A stretch of 34,266 bases of DNA from an uncultured beta proteobacterium (lineage in GTDB: Bacteria > Pseudomonadota > Gammaproteobacteria > Burkholderiales > Nitrosomonadaceae). How positions within the stretch are numbered: position 1 is the stretch's first letter; the number at the start of each line of letters is the position of its first letter. This document shows positions 22,358 through 31,539 of this stretch, piece by piece. Made by a program: the position numbers and the translations under genes. The notes under the pieces are model-generated. The model worked only from the letters and a program-made list of their open reading frames with translations. It had not been told where the DNA came from and ran no database searches. The stretch lies in the NCBI GenBank assembly GCA_900696615.1, contig CAADGS010000094.1, positions 1 through 34,266 of the forward strand, read 5' to 3'.

Positions 22358-22516
22358 CTGGCATCAATTAATTGGAATAGCTAAACGATAGAAATAATAA
22401 CTTGAAATCATTTTGATAAAAACAGAAAAAGCGGGAAAAAGACAGGAGATTTCATTATTTCCGAATTCGATTCCTATTGATAACTAAGCCAATCACTCCC
22501 GGATCTCGCTTGCATC

Positions 22517-23476
22517 ATGAAACAATTATATTGGCACTATAGATACATAATCAATGAATTAAAATACGCCCGCGACTTAGTATTTGATCGATTGTCAAAA
22601 AAAGGAAGACAGGGGAAACCAAAAATTCGATATATCCGATTTGGAAATATGGAACCTGATTATAATCAAGCCATCTGTCTTTTTTGCAGCTATGACAAAA
22701 GCTGCACGGTTAGTAGAAATGTATATTATTATCTGAATGCGCTTAAACAAGCGGGCTTTAACATCATCTTCATCAGCTCCAGTGACAGCATTTCAGATGA
22801 TGATCTGAAAAAACTCGCGAGTTACTGTATACAAATAATCAACCGCGAGAACAGAGGCTATGATTTTTATAGCTGGAAAGTGGCATTGCAGCAGTATCCT
22901 CAATATCCGATGCACAAAGCATTGCTACTTGCCAATGATAGTGTGCTCGGGCCTTTATTCAGCATCGGCGACATCATCGACAAATTGGAAGAAAACACTG
23001 CCGACATCGTCAGCATGACTGATTCCTTACAGTTCCATCCCCACTTACAATCCTATTTTCTCTACTGCAAGAAAACGGTTTCCACCTCCTTGGAATTTGC
23101 CGATTTCTTTAATCAAGTAGAGGAGTTAAGATTTAAAATGGCAATTGTACGAGCATACGAAATCGGATTCTCCCGCTCACTTAGCCGTCATTTTAAACTT
23201 TCCGCACTGTACAATCTTGAAGCCAGTTTAAATCACATCCAGTATGCAGAAAAACCCAGAAATTGGATAGACTTAACTCACGATCTATGGAAGCCGCTGA
23301 TTACTGATTTTAAATTTCCCTATCTCAAAAAAAGATTAGTCGTAAAAAGGGACTTATCGATTGAGGAAATCATAGCGGCACTTACAGAAGCAAATACCGA
23401 TTACAACAACGACTTGCTAAGCGATTTTAAAAAACAACCTCCTCAGACTACTTCGGCAAAAAATTTAACCAAATAA
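22517..23476 (+). CDS. RgpF-like (rhamnan synthesis protein F) glycan protein
   Basis: The 319-residue protein contains the core of the RgpF family: YDKSCTVSRNVYYYLNALKQ (about 57-76), then RENRGYDFYSWKVAL (about 115-129) and LLANDSVLGPL (about 141-151), followed by DIVSMTDS and the LQSYFLYCKK segment. RgpF proteins act as glycosyltransferases in rhamnose-containing wall or O-antigen polysaccharides. No signal peptide or membrane segment is seen, so it is probably cytoplasmic or peripheral. The start at 22517 lacks a clear Shine-Dalgarno sequence. The gene opens the surface-glycan region and converges with the O-antigen ligase gene, 27 bp away. Confidence 0.8.
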   Translation: MKQLYWHYRYIINELKYARDLVFDRLSKKGRQGKPKIRYIRFGNMEPDYNQAICLFCSYDKSCTVSRNVYYYLNALKQAGFNIIFISSSDSISDDDLKKLASYCIQIINRENRGYDFYSWKVALQQYPQYPMHKALLLANDSVLGPLFSIGDIIDKLEENTADIVSMTDSLQFHPHLQSYFLYCKKTVSTSLEFADFFNQVEELRFKMAIVRAYEIGFSRSLSRHFKLSALYNLEASLNHIQYAEKPRNWIDLTHDLWKPLITDFKFPYLKKRLVVKRDLSIEEIIAALTEANTDYNNDLLSDFKKQPPQTTSAKNLTK

Positions 23477-23503
23477 TCATCGCATACTTTAATAATCAGA
23501 CAA

Positions 23504-24721
23504 TTATGTTGCGCTTTGCCGCCAGCTAACTGCAATCCCAGTAATTATCAACAATAGAATAGGTGTGCGACTAAAAATCAGAAAAGTATCCGTGAGACCA
23601 GCGAGAAAAAGATAGCTTAACAAACCCACCCCCAGAAAAATGAGCTGATGTGTCTTAAACAACCGATACCATCCCCAAAAAAGAAATATCAACGTTAACA
23701 TGCCCGGCATACCAATATGCACGCCAATCTCAACCCAGTCATTATGGAAATGCGATGTTTTTTGGAATTCTGGCAGGTCCCGGTATAAGCCACTCTTGTA
23801 TGTCACAATGGCTTGTTCAAAATAATGTTCCGGCATGCCCGTTCCATACCCTGTTAAAGGGCGACTCAGTATGGCATGCACACCAACATCCCACATTGCC
23901 AGCCGGTATCCTAAACTGGAATGGTAGTTACCTTGATGTAATAAGGCGATGTCATTTTTCAGCAACATCAGCCTGTCTTCAAACGCAGGACTGCTCCACG
24001 CAAAAATTGTCACGGCCACCGTCAAAAATAGCACGATGCCAAACATTCTTTTCAAGGCCAATTTATATCGCAAGAAAATCAACAGCGTGACAGAAATCAA
24101 TGTGGCCAATAATAACGCTCTGGCATTCTGATGAAATTGCACCAGCATCAACAGCAACGCAACAATCCCTAGATACAATTGAAGTTTGAACGATTGACTC
24201 ATGCAAGCAAAGCTAACGGCAACGATGACGCCTGCACCCAACATCGCAGAAAAGCTTAAATATGACATGCCAAGCAGCGGAACACCTTGCCCCCCCACTA
24301 CTGCCAGCCATTGATAAATCCCCAGTGCCAAAACGCTTGCGTACCCTGTTGCCAAACCGCCCAATGCCCAAGGCAAGCGCTGCTTATTCAACAGCAAATA
24401 AAATGGTATAAAGATCAATAACACAAAATATTTCAACCATTTCATCCGCCCATCCGGCACGTTTTCGCTCCACGATAACCCAATGAACAGCAGTGCGCAC
24501 AACACAAATATCGCTTGTACCAATGGTAACCTAATAGCTTCATGGAATCGCCGCCATCCACCATCGATTAACCAGGCAAACGTCAGCAGCGGAAAAGAAA
24601 AGAGGTTTAACTGACTATACCAAAATCCTGCGCAAACCAGCACAAGCGTACATCGAATCAACCATTCCCGTTGCGGAGAATGAAATTGCATCGGACCTAT
24701 TACAGCGCCACTGTTCCCCAT
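23504..24721 (-). CDS. O-antigen ligase/polymerase family (WaaL/Wzy_C) membrane protein
   Basis: The 405-residue, very hydrophobic protein has about ten to twelve membrane segments and a large loop (about 240-325) carrying the Wzy_C signatures RLAMWDVGVHAILSRPLTGYGTGM and SHFHNDWVEIGVHIGMPGM, where the conserved Arg and His of the ligase are found. It probably joins polysaccharide to lipid A-core on the periplasmic face, or polymerises it. The first ATG (24721) overlaps the upstream glycosyltransferase gene by 22 bp. Met11 (24691), just after that gene's stop and preceded by AGG, is an equally good start. It is the last gene of a minus-strand glycan set. Confidence 0.88.
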   Translation of the reverse strand: MGNSGAVIGPMQFHSPQREWLIRCTLVLVCAGFWYSQLNLFSFPLLTFAWLIDGGWRRFHEAIRLPLVQAIFVLCALLFIGLSWSENVPDGRMKWLKYFVLLIFIPFYLLLNKQRLPWALGGLATGYASVLALGIYQWLAVVGGQGVPLLGMSYLSFSAMLGAGVIVAVSFACMSQSFKLQLYLGIVALLLMLVQFHQNARALLLATLISVTLLIFLRYKLALKRMFGIVLFLTVAVTIFAWSSPAFEDRLMLLKNDIALLHQGNYHSSLGYRLAMWDVGVHAILSRPLTGYGTGMPEHYFEQAIVTYKSGLYRDLPEFQKTSHFHNDWVEIGVHIGMPGMLTLIFLFWGWYRLFKTHQLIFLGVGLLSYLFLAGLTDTFLIFSRTPILLLIITGIAVSWRQSAT

Positions 24722-25719
24722 TTATTTACCTTCAGTTGGCGTATGCGAACCCATACTATCAGAAAAGCGCGCAACCCAACCGAAACACCGGGAAGAATCC
24801 ATACCGCATTAATGCGTTTATCTTCGCGCGACCAGCCGCGTAACATCATTTTTAAAATCATTGCAAAGCTGATCACGCTATTGCGCATTTGCAGGCATGA
24901 CAAATGTGGCAATAACACGGGCGTTAACCAATGTAATCGCCCGCCTTGCCGCATTACTTGCTCGAAGGTATTCGCTAATGAAACTGGCAAATCAGCCGGA
25001 TTAAATGAACCCGAAACTACCAGGATATTTTGTCGCGCCAATGGATAACGAGAATAATATAAAGCACGGTTTTTCCGAACCAAGTCGTGATAAGCTTGCC
25101 CACGTCCAAACGATACGCCGGTTTCATGCCGTATCGCCACGTCGGGATGCACGCCCATACGCCAACCTTGTTGTTCCAACCGTCGCCCAAAATCTGTATC
25201 TTCATAATAACCTCGGCCAAATTGAGCATCAAACCCTCCCATCGTATTAAAAACAGCGCGCCGGACTAAGAACGCATAACCTCTGAAACGATAGGTAACA
25301 ATATAACCACCGGCTTGCCGCATATAACGATCAGCTTTGGTGCAGGGAAAATCATTTTCTGCAGGACTGATAACCGCTAATTTAGGATCGGCGACAAAAG
25401 CACTACATAGCACAGACAAGAAATCATCGAATACTTCGGTATCAGAATTGAGCACCAATACCAAGTCAGCATCGGAACGTGCAACTGCATCATTGACGGA
25501 TTTGCCGTATCCTTGATTTTCGGGTGCGTGAAAAACGTGCAATCGCGGATACACGAGACTATCGAGCATATTACAAGTTTCCGGATTGGATGCGTCATCC
25601 TGAATAAAAATCTTGCTGATTGACGATCCCAGATGCTTCACCACCGAATCGATGCACCGCCGCGTCAACAACGGCGCATTATAGACGGGAATCACCACAT
25701 CGACAGTCATTGTGTTCAT
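24700..25719 (-). CDS. GT2-family glycosyltransferase
   Basis: The 339-residue protein has a GT-A fold at the N-terminus (VDVVIPVYNAPLLTRRCIDSV at about 6-26, IFIQDDASN, GYGKSVNDAV, LVLNSDTEVF with the metal-binding NSDTE at 91-95). A later YYEDTDFGRRL holds the catalytic-base type ED. It transfers a sugar from a nucleotide donor in O-antigen or related glycan synthesis; donor and acceptor cannot be read. The C-terminal ~100 residues are basic with hydrophobic stretches, suggesting membrane association. An alternative ATG lies at codon 4. It overlaps the O-antigen ligase gene at its end and follows the FkbM gene by 23 bp. Confidence 0.9.
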   Translation of the reverse strand: MNTMTVDVVIPVYNAPLLTRRCIDSVVKHLGSSISKIFIQDDASNPETCNMLDSLVYPRLHVFHAPENQGYGKSVNDAVARSDADLVLVLNSDTEVFDDFLSVLCSAFVADPKLAVISPAENDFPCTKADRYMRQAGGYIVTYRFRGYAFLVRRAVFNTMGGFDAQFGRGYYEDTDFGRRLEQQGWRMGVHPDVAIRHETGVSFGRGQAYHDLVRKNRALYYSRYPLARQNILVVSGSFNPADLPVSLANTFEQVMRQGGRLHWLTPVLLPHLSCLQMRNSVISFAMILKMMLRGWSREDKRINAVWILPGVSVGLRAFLIVWVRIRQLKVNKWGTVAL

Positions 25720-25742
25720 CGGTAGCGAAAATTAACTAAGCA

Positions 25743-26507
25743 TTAAACTCTGCCAAAAATCAGATAAGTTTCACCCCAATTTTTGGAAGGCCTTTTGGTC
25801 ACCTCAAGACCCGCCTGTTTCATGATTGCCACAGCCTTCTCTTGCTCCGCGTTGGTACCCAATTCGATGATCACAGATTTCAGCGCTGGATTCGCCAATA
25901 CCTCGGATGCACCCTCCAGGATCGAGATCTCGATACCATCAACATCGATTTTCATGTAATTTGGACAAGGAAATCCCCATTGACTGCACAAATCGTTCAG
26001 CGTTACACCAAACATTCCTTGTATATGCGTAGCCGAGATTTTCATGTTCTCCAAATCTTCATGCCCGAATTGCGAACGATTGCCGCCTGGAATGAATTTG
26101 GGAATATACAGCTTGGAAAATTCACTGCGGCCAGATACCGCCAAACAATACGATAAAATTTGACCGCTCAGATTATTCATATAAATATTTTTATTGAGCG
26201 CATAATAATTATTGCTTTGCGGTTCAAAAGCGAATACCTGAACGGCCTTGCCGTATTTCTTCGCCGGATAAAGCGAATACTGGCCAATATTGGCGCCAAT
26301 ATCGAAATAACAGGAACCGGACTCGAAACTATCAAGCCAGTCCAAAGTATCAGGTTCCTTCTGTGAATAGGTTTTTGCCCGGTTAAGCGTACGCAAATGG
26401 TCGACTGAAATCAGAATTTGCTGTCCCCGGACTTGTACACAGGTATAACCGCCCTTTAGTTTATACGCGGCAACCACCAATTCATTTAAAATCTCTTTTG
26501 CCAGCAT
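25743..26507 (-). CDS. FkbM-family methyltransferase
   Basis: The 254-residue protein contains the S-adenosylmethionine site of FkbM proteins: CYFDIGANIGQYSLYPAKKYG (about 77-97), VFAFEPQSNNYYALNKNI, and PNYMKIDVDGIEISILEGA (about 193-211). Such enzymes O-methylate sugars in polysaccharides. An excellent Shine-Dalgarno sequence, GAGGTGAT, precedes the ATG at 26507. Its position among glycosyltransferase genes suggests it methylates a residue of the local surface glycan, perhaps as a chain-end cap (inference). Confidence 0.9.
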   Translation of the reverse strand: MLAKEILNELVVAAYKLKGGYTCVQVRGQQILISVDHLRTLNRAKTYSQKEPDTLDWLDSFESGSCYFDIGANIGQYSLYPAKKYGKAVQVFAFEPQSNNYYALNKNIYMNNLSGQILSYCLAVSGRSEFSKLYIPKFIPGGNRSQFGHEDLENMKISATHIQGMFGVTLNDLCSQWGFPCPNYMKIDVDGIEISILEGASEVLANPALKSVIIELGTNAEQEKAVAIMKQAGLEVTKRPSKNWGETYLIFGRV

Positions 26508-26563
26508 CTATCACCTCGAAGGGAAGGCATCGCATTGACGCAAAACCACCCGTAAATGCACAA

Positions 26564-27829
26564 TCAACTTGCCAGTTGTTCAAGCAGCGACACGTAACGC
26601 GGCAACACGTTAGCATCCGGATAATCCAGCATTTCTCTCAAAAAACGCTGGCGGTGTTCTTCTACATAGAAATCCTCAAACCCATTGGTAAGAAAACCAT
26701 TAATTTTCTCATACACATCGTCGCGGCACCTCAATTCCGTCTCCGGCATATAATAAGCTACCGCTGAGCGCGCCGCGATTAGATAATCCGCAGCCAGCAC
26801 CGGTTTCTTTGCTCTCACTGCTTCAAAAACCACCGATGTCGCTAAATCTATGATCACGTCCGACCAGTCCATGAGGTGTACGGAGTGCGCATCATCTCCG
26901 GCAATCTTTACATTATTTAATTGCTTAATCGAACTATCCTTGGTCAGTGATTGTTTCCATCCACTTCGGGTGTGCGGTTTGATGATCAACTCTACATCGG
27001 AAAACCCTGCAATCATATGCACGACTTCACTGACCTCTTCCCAGAAAGTGGTAAAGTTAGCTTTTCTAAGAAACATGACGATTTTGAGCTTGCTAGCGGA
27101 ACGAATCAACGGAGAAGGCGGCATCAATCCGGAAAGTATTTTCAACCAGGCTTCACAGTATCGGGGCGAACCTAAAACAGCCAATTGATTGTCTGTCATG
27201 AACGGGCGAAACCGCACGGCGCATAATTCATTAGGTACAACAACCTTATCAAATATTTTAGCAGCTGAGAATGTCGCATCCGGCAGCACACGCCGCTCGC
27301 CGCGACGAATCAGTTGGCTGGCGTGAGGACTATCACCATGCGGCAATGACACCGTCCCCAATCCCCGTTCCTTGGCCATAGCAATAACTATCTCAACCCA
27401 TTCCACACATATCACTGAATTGCGTTCAATCCAATCAAAAGCGACAACCCCCTTGCCAGTGGCGCCAAAACAGCGCTGCAATAAAAATTCCGCGGTATGC
27501 CGCCACAACGGTTCACGTTGCTTTTCGTCAAACCGTTCTGCCAGCTTCTCCGCCAATCGGCCTATGAACTTGATGCGCCTGACATTACGCGTCAGCAACA
27601 GCATTTGCAAACGCCATTTCCAATAATCAACCCACGAAAATAACTCGTTCATGTGCGCAACACGTACGCCTTGCAAGTAACTCAAATACCTCACGCGAAA
27701 ATCACGGCGAAACCGCGCAGATCCAATCAATACGACATCACATTGATGTCCGGACTGAATCCATTGATGAATCACTGGTGTAACATGATCAATATCATTG
27801 TAGTGCCGAAGAAAAAACAGCGCTTTCAT
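26564..27829 (-). CDS. Putative GT-B-fold glycan transferase (CDP-glycerol/epimerase-like), uncertain
   Basis: The 421-residue protein was not firmly recognised. The N-terminus (KALFFLRHYNDIDHVTPVIHQWIQSGH) resembles the first Rossmann half of a GT-B enzyme. A middle GTVSLPHGDSPHASQ and VLGSPRY look like the donor cleft. The C-terminal half (ELIIKPHTRSGW, WSDVIIDLATSVVFEAVRAKKPVLAADYL) resembles CDP-glycerol glycerophosphotransferases and UDP-GlcNAc 2-epimerase-like proteins of capsule loci. It is the first of the four minus-strand glycan genes and is divergent from the KdsB-like operon. A polysaccharide transferase is the best guess; the substrate is unknown. Confidence 0.6.
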   Translation of the reverse strand: MKALFFLRHYNDIDHVTPVIHQWIQSGHQCDVVLIGSARFRRDFRVRYLSYLQGVRVAHMNELFSWVDYWKWRLQMLLLTRNVRRIKFIGRLAEKLAERFDEKQREPLWRHTAEFLLQRCFGATGKGVVAFDWIERNSVICVEWVEIVIAMAKERGLGTVSLPHGDSPHASQLIRRGERRVLPDATFSAAKIFDKVVVPNELCAVRFRPFMTDNQLAVLGSPRYCEAWLKILSGLMPPSPLIRSASKLKIVMFLRKANFTTFWEEVSEVVHMIAGFSDVELIIKPHTRSGWKQSLTKDSSIKQLNNVKIAGDDAHSVHLMDWSDVIIDLATSVVFEAVRAKKPVLAADYLIAARSAVAYYMPETELRCRDDVYEKINGFLTNGFEDFYVEEHRQRFLREMLDYPDANVLPRYVSLLEQLAS

Positions 27830-28030
27830 AACCGTATTGCAAAAATATCTAGAACATCATCCATCTTAGGCATTTTCCTTGTTTAAACAGACAATTCGGT
27901 AAAGCGCGCCATTTTACTCCCGCAACTACCCAATTACCAGCAACATGTCCTCACCTGTAAAAATTCCACAACATGCAGACTCCTCGCCAGTCGCATTATG
28001 CTGAATCGATAAAAGCAATGATACAAATCA

Positions 28031-28102
28031 GCGAATAAATATTGGCCAACATGCAAGAAAAGCCGGATAATCTGCACATCTTATTCGCTTCTGTATTTAT
28101 TC
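28031..28102 (+). promoter_or_regulatory. Overlapping alternative inverted repeats before the KdsB-like operon
   Basis: GCGAATAA (28031-28038) can pair with TTATTCGC (28081-28088), while the overlapping GAATAAATA (28033-28041) can pair with TATTTATTC (28094-28102). The two pairings are mutually exclusive. The second ends 25 bp before the operon's first ATG. This could be a two-state leader or operator half-sites; AT-rich chance pairing is a real alternative. The remainder of the 297-bp divergent gap shows no gene. Confidence 0.35.
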
Positions 28103-28126
28103 ATCCAGTCAATACACTTTGTTGCC

Positions 28127-28879
28127 ATGAAAACAATTGCAATCATCCCAGCCCGTATGGGTTCATCGCGCTTTCCGGGTAAGCCCGTCGCAAAAATCCT
28201 TGGCCGCCCAATGATTGAACATATCTATAAACGTGTTGCTATGAGTGCATCGTTGAGCGCTACCTATATTGCCACCTGCGATGAAGAAATCCGCCAGGTT
28301 GCGGAAAGTTTTGGTGCCGCTGTGATCATGACTGCGGATACGCACGAGCGTGCCAGTGATCGTGTTGCGGAAGCCGTAACCCATATTCCGGATGCTGAGC
28401 TGATCGTGATGGTGCAAGGCGATGAACCGATGACACATCCCGAGATGATTGATGCTGCGGTCGTGCCTTTTAAACATGATCCGCGCCTAGGCTGCGTCAA
28501 TTTGGTGCGTAAAATTGATCACGAAGCGGATTACCTCGATGCCAATACCATCAAAGTGGTAATGAATATCAATAACGATGCCCTATACATGTCACGCCGC
28601 CCCATTCCAACGTTAGCTAAGACGGGCTTTGCCAATACCGCTGCGTATAAGCAGGTCTGCGTCATTCCATTTCGCCGTGACATGCTGTTTCAATACACAA
28701 ATCTTGCCCCCACTCCGCTCGAGCAACTGGAATCAATCGATATGTTGCGCCTGCTTGAACATGGCCTGCAAGTTAGAATGGTGCATACCGAATTCAATAC
28801 GCAAGCGGTTGATACTGAAGTTGATTTGGCACGTGTTGAGAAACTGATGCAAGCCGATCCCTTGCTCTCCCATTATTAG
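28127..28879 (+). CDS. KdsB-like CMP-ulosonate (3-deoxy-manno-octulosonate) cytidylyltransferase
   Basis: The 250-residue length and fold are those of CMP-Kdo synthetase: IIPARMGSSRFPGKP (6-20) for CTP binding, QGDEP (97-101), YMSRRPIP in the substrate region and VDTEVDLARVEKLM near the end. The canonical KdsB loop HQSGTER is here HERASDR (73-79), so the ulosonic acid recognised may differ from Kdo. It activates a 3-deoxy-2-ketoacid sugar with CTP in the cytoplasm. It is the first gene of a six-gene operon with an aldolase 10 bp downstream. Kdo-8-phosphate synthase, KdsD or LpxK genes, which usually accompany kdsB, are absent, which supports a specialised copy. Confidence 0.85.
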   Translation: MKTIAIIPARMGSSRFPGKPVAKILGRPMIEHIYKRVAMSASLSATYIATCDEEIRQVAESFGAAVIMTADTHERASDRVAEAVTHIPDAELIVMVQGDEPMTHPEMIDAAVVPFKHDPRLGCVNLVRKIDHEADYLDANTIKVVMNINNDALYMSRRPIPTLAKTGFANTAAYKQVCVIPFRRDMLFQYTNLAPTPLEQLESIDMLRLLEHGLQVRMVHTEFNTQAVDTEVDLARVEKLMQADPLLSHY

Positions 28880-28889
28880 GAAAAGTGCC

Positions 28890-29660
28890 ATGTTACTTAA
28901 AATGAGGCTGACCCAATCCGAATTAACCATAGGTTCCTGGGTCACGCTGGGACACCCGTCCATTGCCGAGATCATGGCTTCAGCCGGTTTTGACTGGTTG
29001 GTACTGGATATGGAACACAGCGTGCTGGAATTGAATGAAGTACAGGCCATTATCCAGGTTTTAGATGGCAGGCAATGTCCGGCCATTGTGCGCTTAACTT
29101 CCAATCACCCCGATCAAATCAAACGTGTCATGGATGCCGGCGCCACCGGTGTTATGGTGCCGATGATCAAATCCGCGGCCGATGCCAAGGCGGCTGTTAA
29201 TAGCGTTTATTATCCGCCACGCGGACATAGAGGCGTCGGACTGGCCCGTGCGCAAGGCTACGGCGCAAGCTTCCAAGCCTACCGGCAATGGCTGGAAGAA
29301 AACGCAGTGATTGTCGTCATGATCGAGCATATCGACGCCGTGAGAGCCATTGATCACATTTTGGCCGTTCCCGGCATCGACGCTTATATCATTGGTCCGT
29401 ATGATTTGTCCGGTTCCATGGGACGCCCCGGTGATCTCAATCATCCCGACGTGCAAGCAGCAATCGCGGAAGTTTTAGAAGCCGGCCGCCGTGCCCATAA
29501 ACCCGGCGGCATCCATGTTATTGAACCCGATCCGCAGGCGCTGCAACAGCGCATTCAAGCAGGTTTTAATTTCCTCGGTTATGGCTTGGATATCCGCATT
29601 CTCGATTCTATTTGCCGTACCCATTTACAAAGCATACGCACAACACTGAAAAACGCATGA
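28890..29660 (+). CDS. HpcH/HpaI-family class II pyruvate aldolase
   Basis: The 256-residue protein has all catalytic features of HpcH/HpaI aldolases. H43 (DMEHS) is the base, R68 (IVRLT) stabilises the enolate, and E146 (MIEH) and D172 (GPYDLS) hold the divalent metal. Other conserved parts are DAGATGVMVPMIKSAADAK, YPPRGHRGVGLARAQGYG and GIHVIEPDP. These enzymes reversibly join pyruvate to an aldehyde to give 2-keto-3-deoxy or 4-hydroxy-2-oxo acids. AGGAAAAG precedes the ATG. Next to a CMP-ulosonate synthetase, a synthetic role in making the 3-deoxy-2-ketoacid is attractive (inference). The 3' end overlaps the dehydrogenase gene by ATGA. Confidence 0.92.
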   Translation: MLLKMRLTQSELTIGSWVTLGHPSIAEIMASAGFDWLVLDMEHSVLELNEVQAIIQVLDGRQCPAIVRLTSNHPDQIKRVMDAGATGVMVPMIKSAADAKAAVNSVYYPPRGHRGVGLARAQGYGASFQAYRQWLEENAVIVVMIEHIDAVRAIDHILAVPGIDAYIIGPYDLSGSMGRPGDLNHPDVQAAIAEVLEAGRRAHKPGGIHVIEPDPQALQQRIQAGFNFLGYGLDIRILDSICRTHLQSIRTTLKNA

Positions 29661-30589
29661 ACACACTGGTTATTTCCACTTCCTCATTCGATATCGACAA
29701 CAATCCACCCCTACAACATTTGCTTAAGAACGGTTTAAAAATCGTAACCAATCCGCATCGCCGCAAATTGACCGAAAATGAAATCATCGCATTGCTAAAA
29801 GACGATGCAGTCGGATTAATCGCCGGCATCGAACCGCTGACCGAGCGCGTATTTCAATCCGCCAATCACTTAAAAGTCATTTCACGTTGTGGCGCCGGGT
29901 TGGACAGCGTCGATCTGATTGCAGCCAAGAGTCATGGCATTACCGTTCTGAACACACCCGAAGCGCCGGCACAAGCGGTGGCGGAGCTCACTATGGGATT
30001 GATGCTAGCCTTGCTGCGGCAAATTAATCCAATCGATCGAGCTGTGCGCAACGGTGAATGGCCGCGTGCGCAAGGTCGCCTGCTCGCCGCGCAAACCGTC
30101 GGTATTATTGGGCTCGGACATATCGGCCGCCGCGTCGCACGTTTGTGCCAGGCATTCGAGGCCACTGTCATGGCATATGATCCCTATGCCAGCCTAGTAC
30201 CCACCGATGTAACTGTAGTATCTCTGGAGACATTGCTGGCCACTGCCGACATCATCACGTTGCATTTGCCATACTCAACAGACTCACATCACCTATTAAA
30301 TGCTCAAACATTGGCTGCCATGAAACCCGAAGCAATCGTTATCAATGCGGCACGCGGTGGACTCGTGGATGAAAACGCGCTTTTGGAAGCGCTAAAATCG
30401 GGAAAAATCAGCGCCGCGGCATTAGATGTGTTCGAGCAGGAACCATATCACGGTCAATTAATCGAATGCGGCAATGTTATCCTGACTTCGCATGTCGGAT
30501 CGCTCGCACGGGAATCTCGCCAGCGTATGGAAATTGAAGCGGCGGAAAATTTGCTGCAAGGTTTAATTAAAACAGGCCTCATCAAATGA
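29657..30589 (+). CDS. D-2-hydroxyacid dehydrogenase (phosphoglycerate dehydrogenase-like)
   Basis: The frame opens at 29612, but the ATG at 29657, overlapping the aldolase stop as ATGA, begins the recognisable domain and gives 310 residues. The NAD-binding motif is VGIIGLGHIGRRVARL (GxGxxG at 152-157), and the catalytic triad is R233 (NAARGG), E262 (FEQEP) and H279 (TSHVGS). It oxidises or reduces a 2-hydroxy/2-keto acid with NAD(H). No ACT/regulatory domain of serine-pathway SerA follows, so a specialised substrate in this operon is more likely than phosphoglycerate. It ends with another ATGA overlap with the epimerase gene. Confidence 0.9.
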   Translation: MNTLVISTSSFDIDNNPPLQHLLKNGLKIVTNPHRRKLTENEIIALLKDDAVGLIAGIEPLTERVFQSANHLKVISRCGAGLDSVDLIAAKSHGITVLNTPEAPAQAVAELTMGLMLALLRQINPIDRAVRNGEWPRAQGRLLAAQTVGIIGLGHIGRRVARLCQAFEATVMAYDPYASLVPTDVTVVSLETLLATADIITLHLPYSTDSHHLLNAQTLAAMKPEAIVINAARGGLVDENALLEALKSGKISAAALDVFEQEPYHGQLIECGNVILTSHVGSLARESRQRMEIEAAENLLQGLIKTGLIK

Positions 30590-31530
30590 TTGATCAAGCA
30601 AACGCTAACGAAAAAGTAATCGTATTCGGCGCCAGTGGTTTTCTAGGCAGCCATGTTGCCGACGCGTTGTCCGCTGCAGGATACCGAGTGCGACTATTCG
30701 ACCGCAGCCCATCTCCGTACCTTAAAAAAAACCAGGAAATGTTCGTCGGCGATATCATGAACCTTGATCAAGTTATCGAGGCCGCCAAAGACGCATCCAT
30801 CGTCTACAACTTTGCTGCCATTGCCGATATCGACGAAGCACACGACAAACCGATACCGACCGCGACCATTAACGTATTGGGCAACATGCATGCACTCGAG
30901 GCCGCCCGCATCGCCGGTGCACGCCGCTTTGTATTTGCCAGCAGCGTCTATGTCTATTCCGAATCCGGATCGTTCTATCGTGCCAGCAAGCAGGCTGCGG
31001 AACGCTTTACCGAAACTTATCACGATCGCTATGGCTTAAATTACAATATCCTGCGTTATGGATCACTGTACGGTCGGCGTTCCGATACACGCAACGGCAT
31101 CTATCGCATGCTGCACGAAGCCGTAGCGCATCATTCCATCACCTACAAAGGCAGCGGCGAAGCCATGCGTGAATATATCCATGTGGAAGACGCAGCGCGC
31201 ATGAGTGTGCAAATACTGGCACCGGAATTTGCCAATCGGCATCTGATTCTGACGGGCCAGGAAAAATTGCGCATCAAAGATGTCATGACGATGATCTCGG
31301 AAATGCTGCCGTGGCCGGTTGAATTGAGTTTCGACGAAGCAAATGCCGTGCATCACTACGAAATAACACCGTACGCATTTCAACCGCGCATTGGCCGCAA
31401 GCTGGTACTGAATGAGCATGTCGACTTGGGGCAAGGCCTGCTCGATTGCTTACGGGAAATTCACCAGAATCTGCACCAAGCCGATGAAAATAACGATGCC
31501 ATTCCCGCGACTTCGGACAATCGGGCGTGA
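30586..31530 (+). CDS. NAD-dependent epimerase/dehydratase (extended SDR)
   Basis: The 314-residue protein starts with a Rossmann motif VIVFGASGFLGSHVA (GASGFLG at 15-21). It has the SDR catalytic residues S119/S120 (FASSVYVYSE) and the YxxxK pair Y131-K135 (FYRASK), then a sugar-binding C-terminal part with YIHVEDAARM and NRHLILTG. It probably epimerises, dehydrates or oxidises a nucleotide-bound or free sugar. Translation is coupled to the dehydrogenase by the ATGA overlap. The exact reaction cannot be read from the sequence. Confidence 0.9.
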   Translation: MIDQANANEKVIVFGASGFLGSHVADALSAAGYRVRLFDRSPSPYLKKNQEMFVGDIMNLDQVIEAAKDASIVYNFAAIADIDEAHDKPIPTATINVLGNMHALEAARIAGARRFVFASSVYVYSESGSFYRASKQAAERFTETYHDRYGLNYNILRYGSLYGRRSDTRNGIYRMLHEAVAHHSITYKGSGEAMREYIHVEDAARMSVQILAPEFANRHLILTGQEKLRIKDVMTMISEMLPWPVELSFDEANAVHHYEITPYAFQPRIGRKLVLNEHVDLGQGLLDCLREIHQNLHQADENNDAIPATSDNRA

Positions 31531-31539
31531 GGATTAAAA

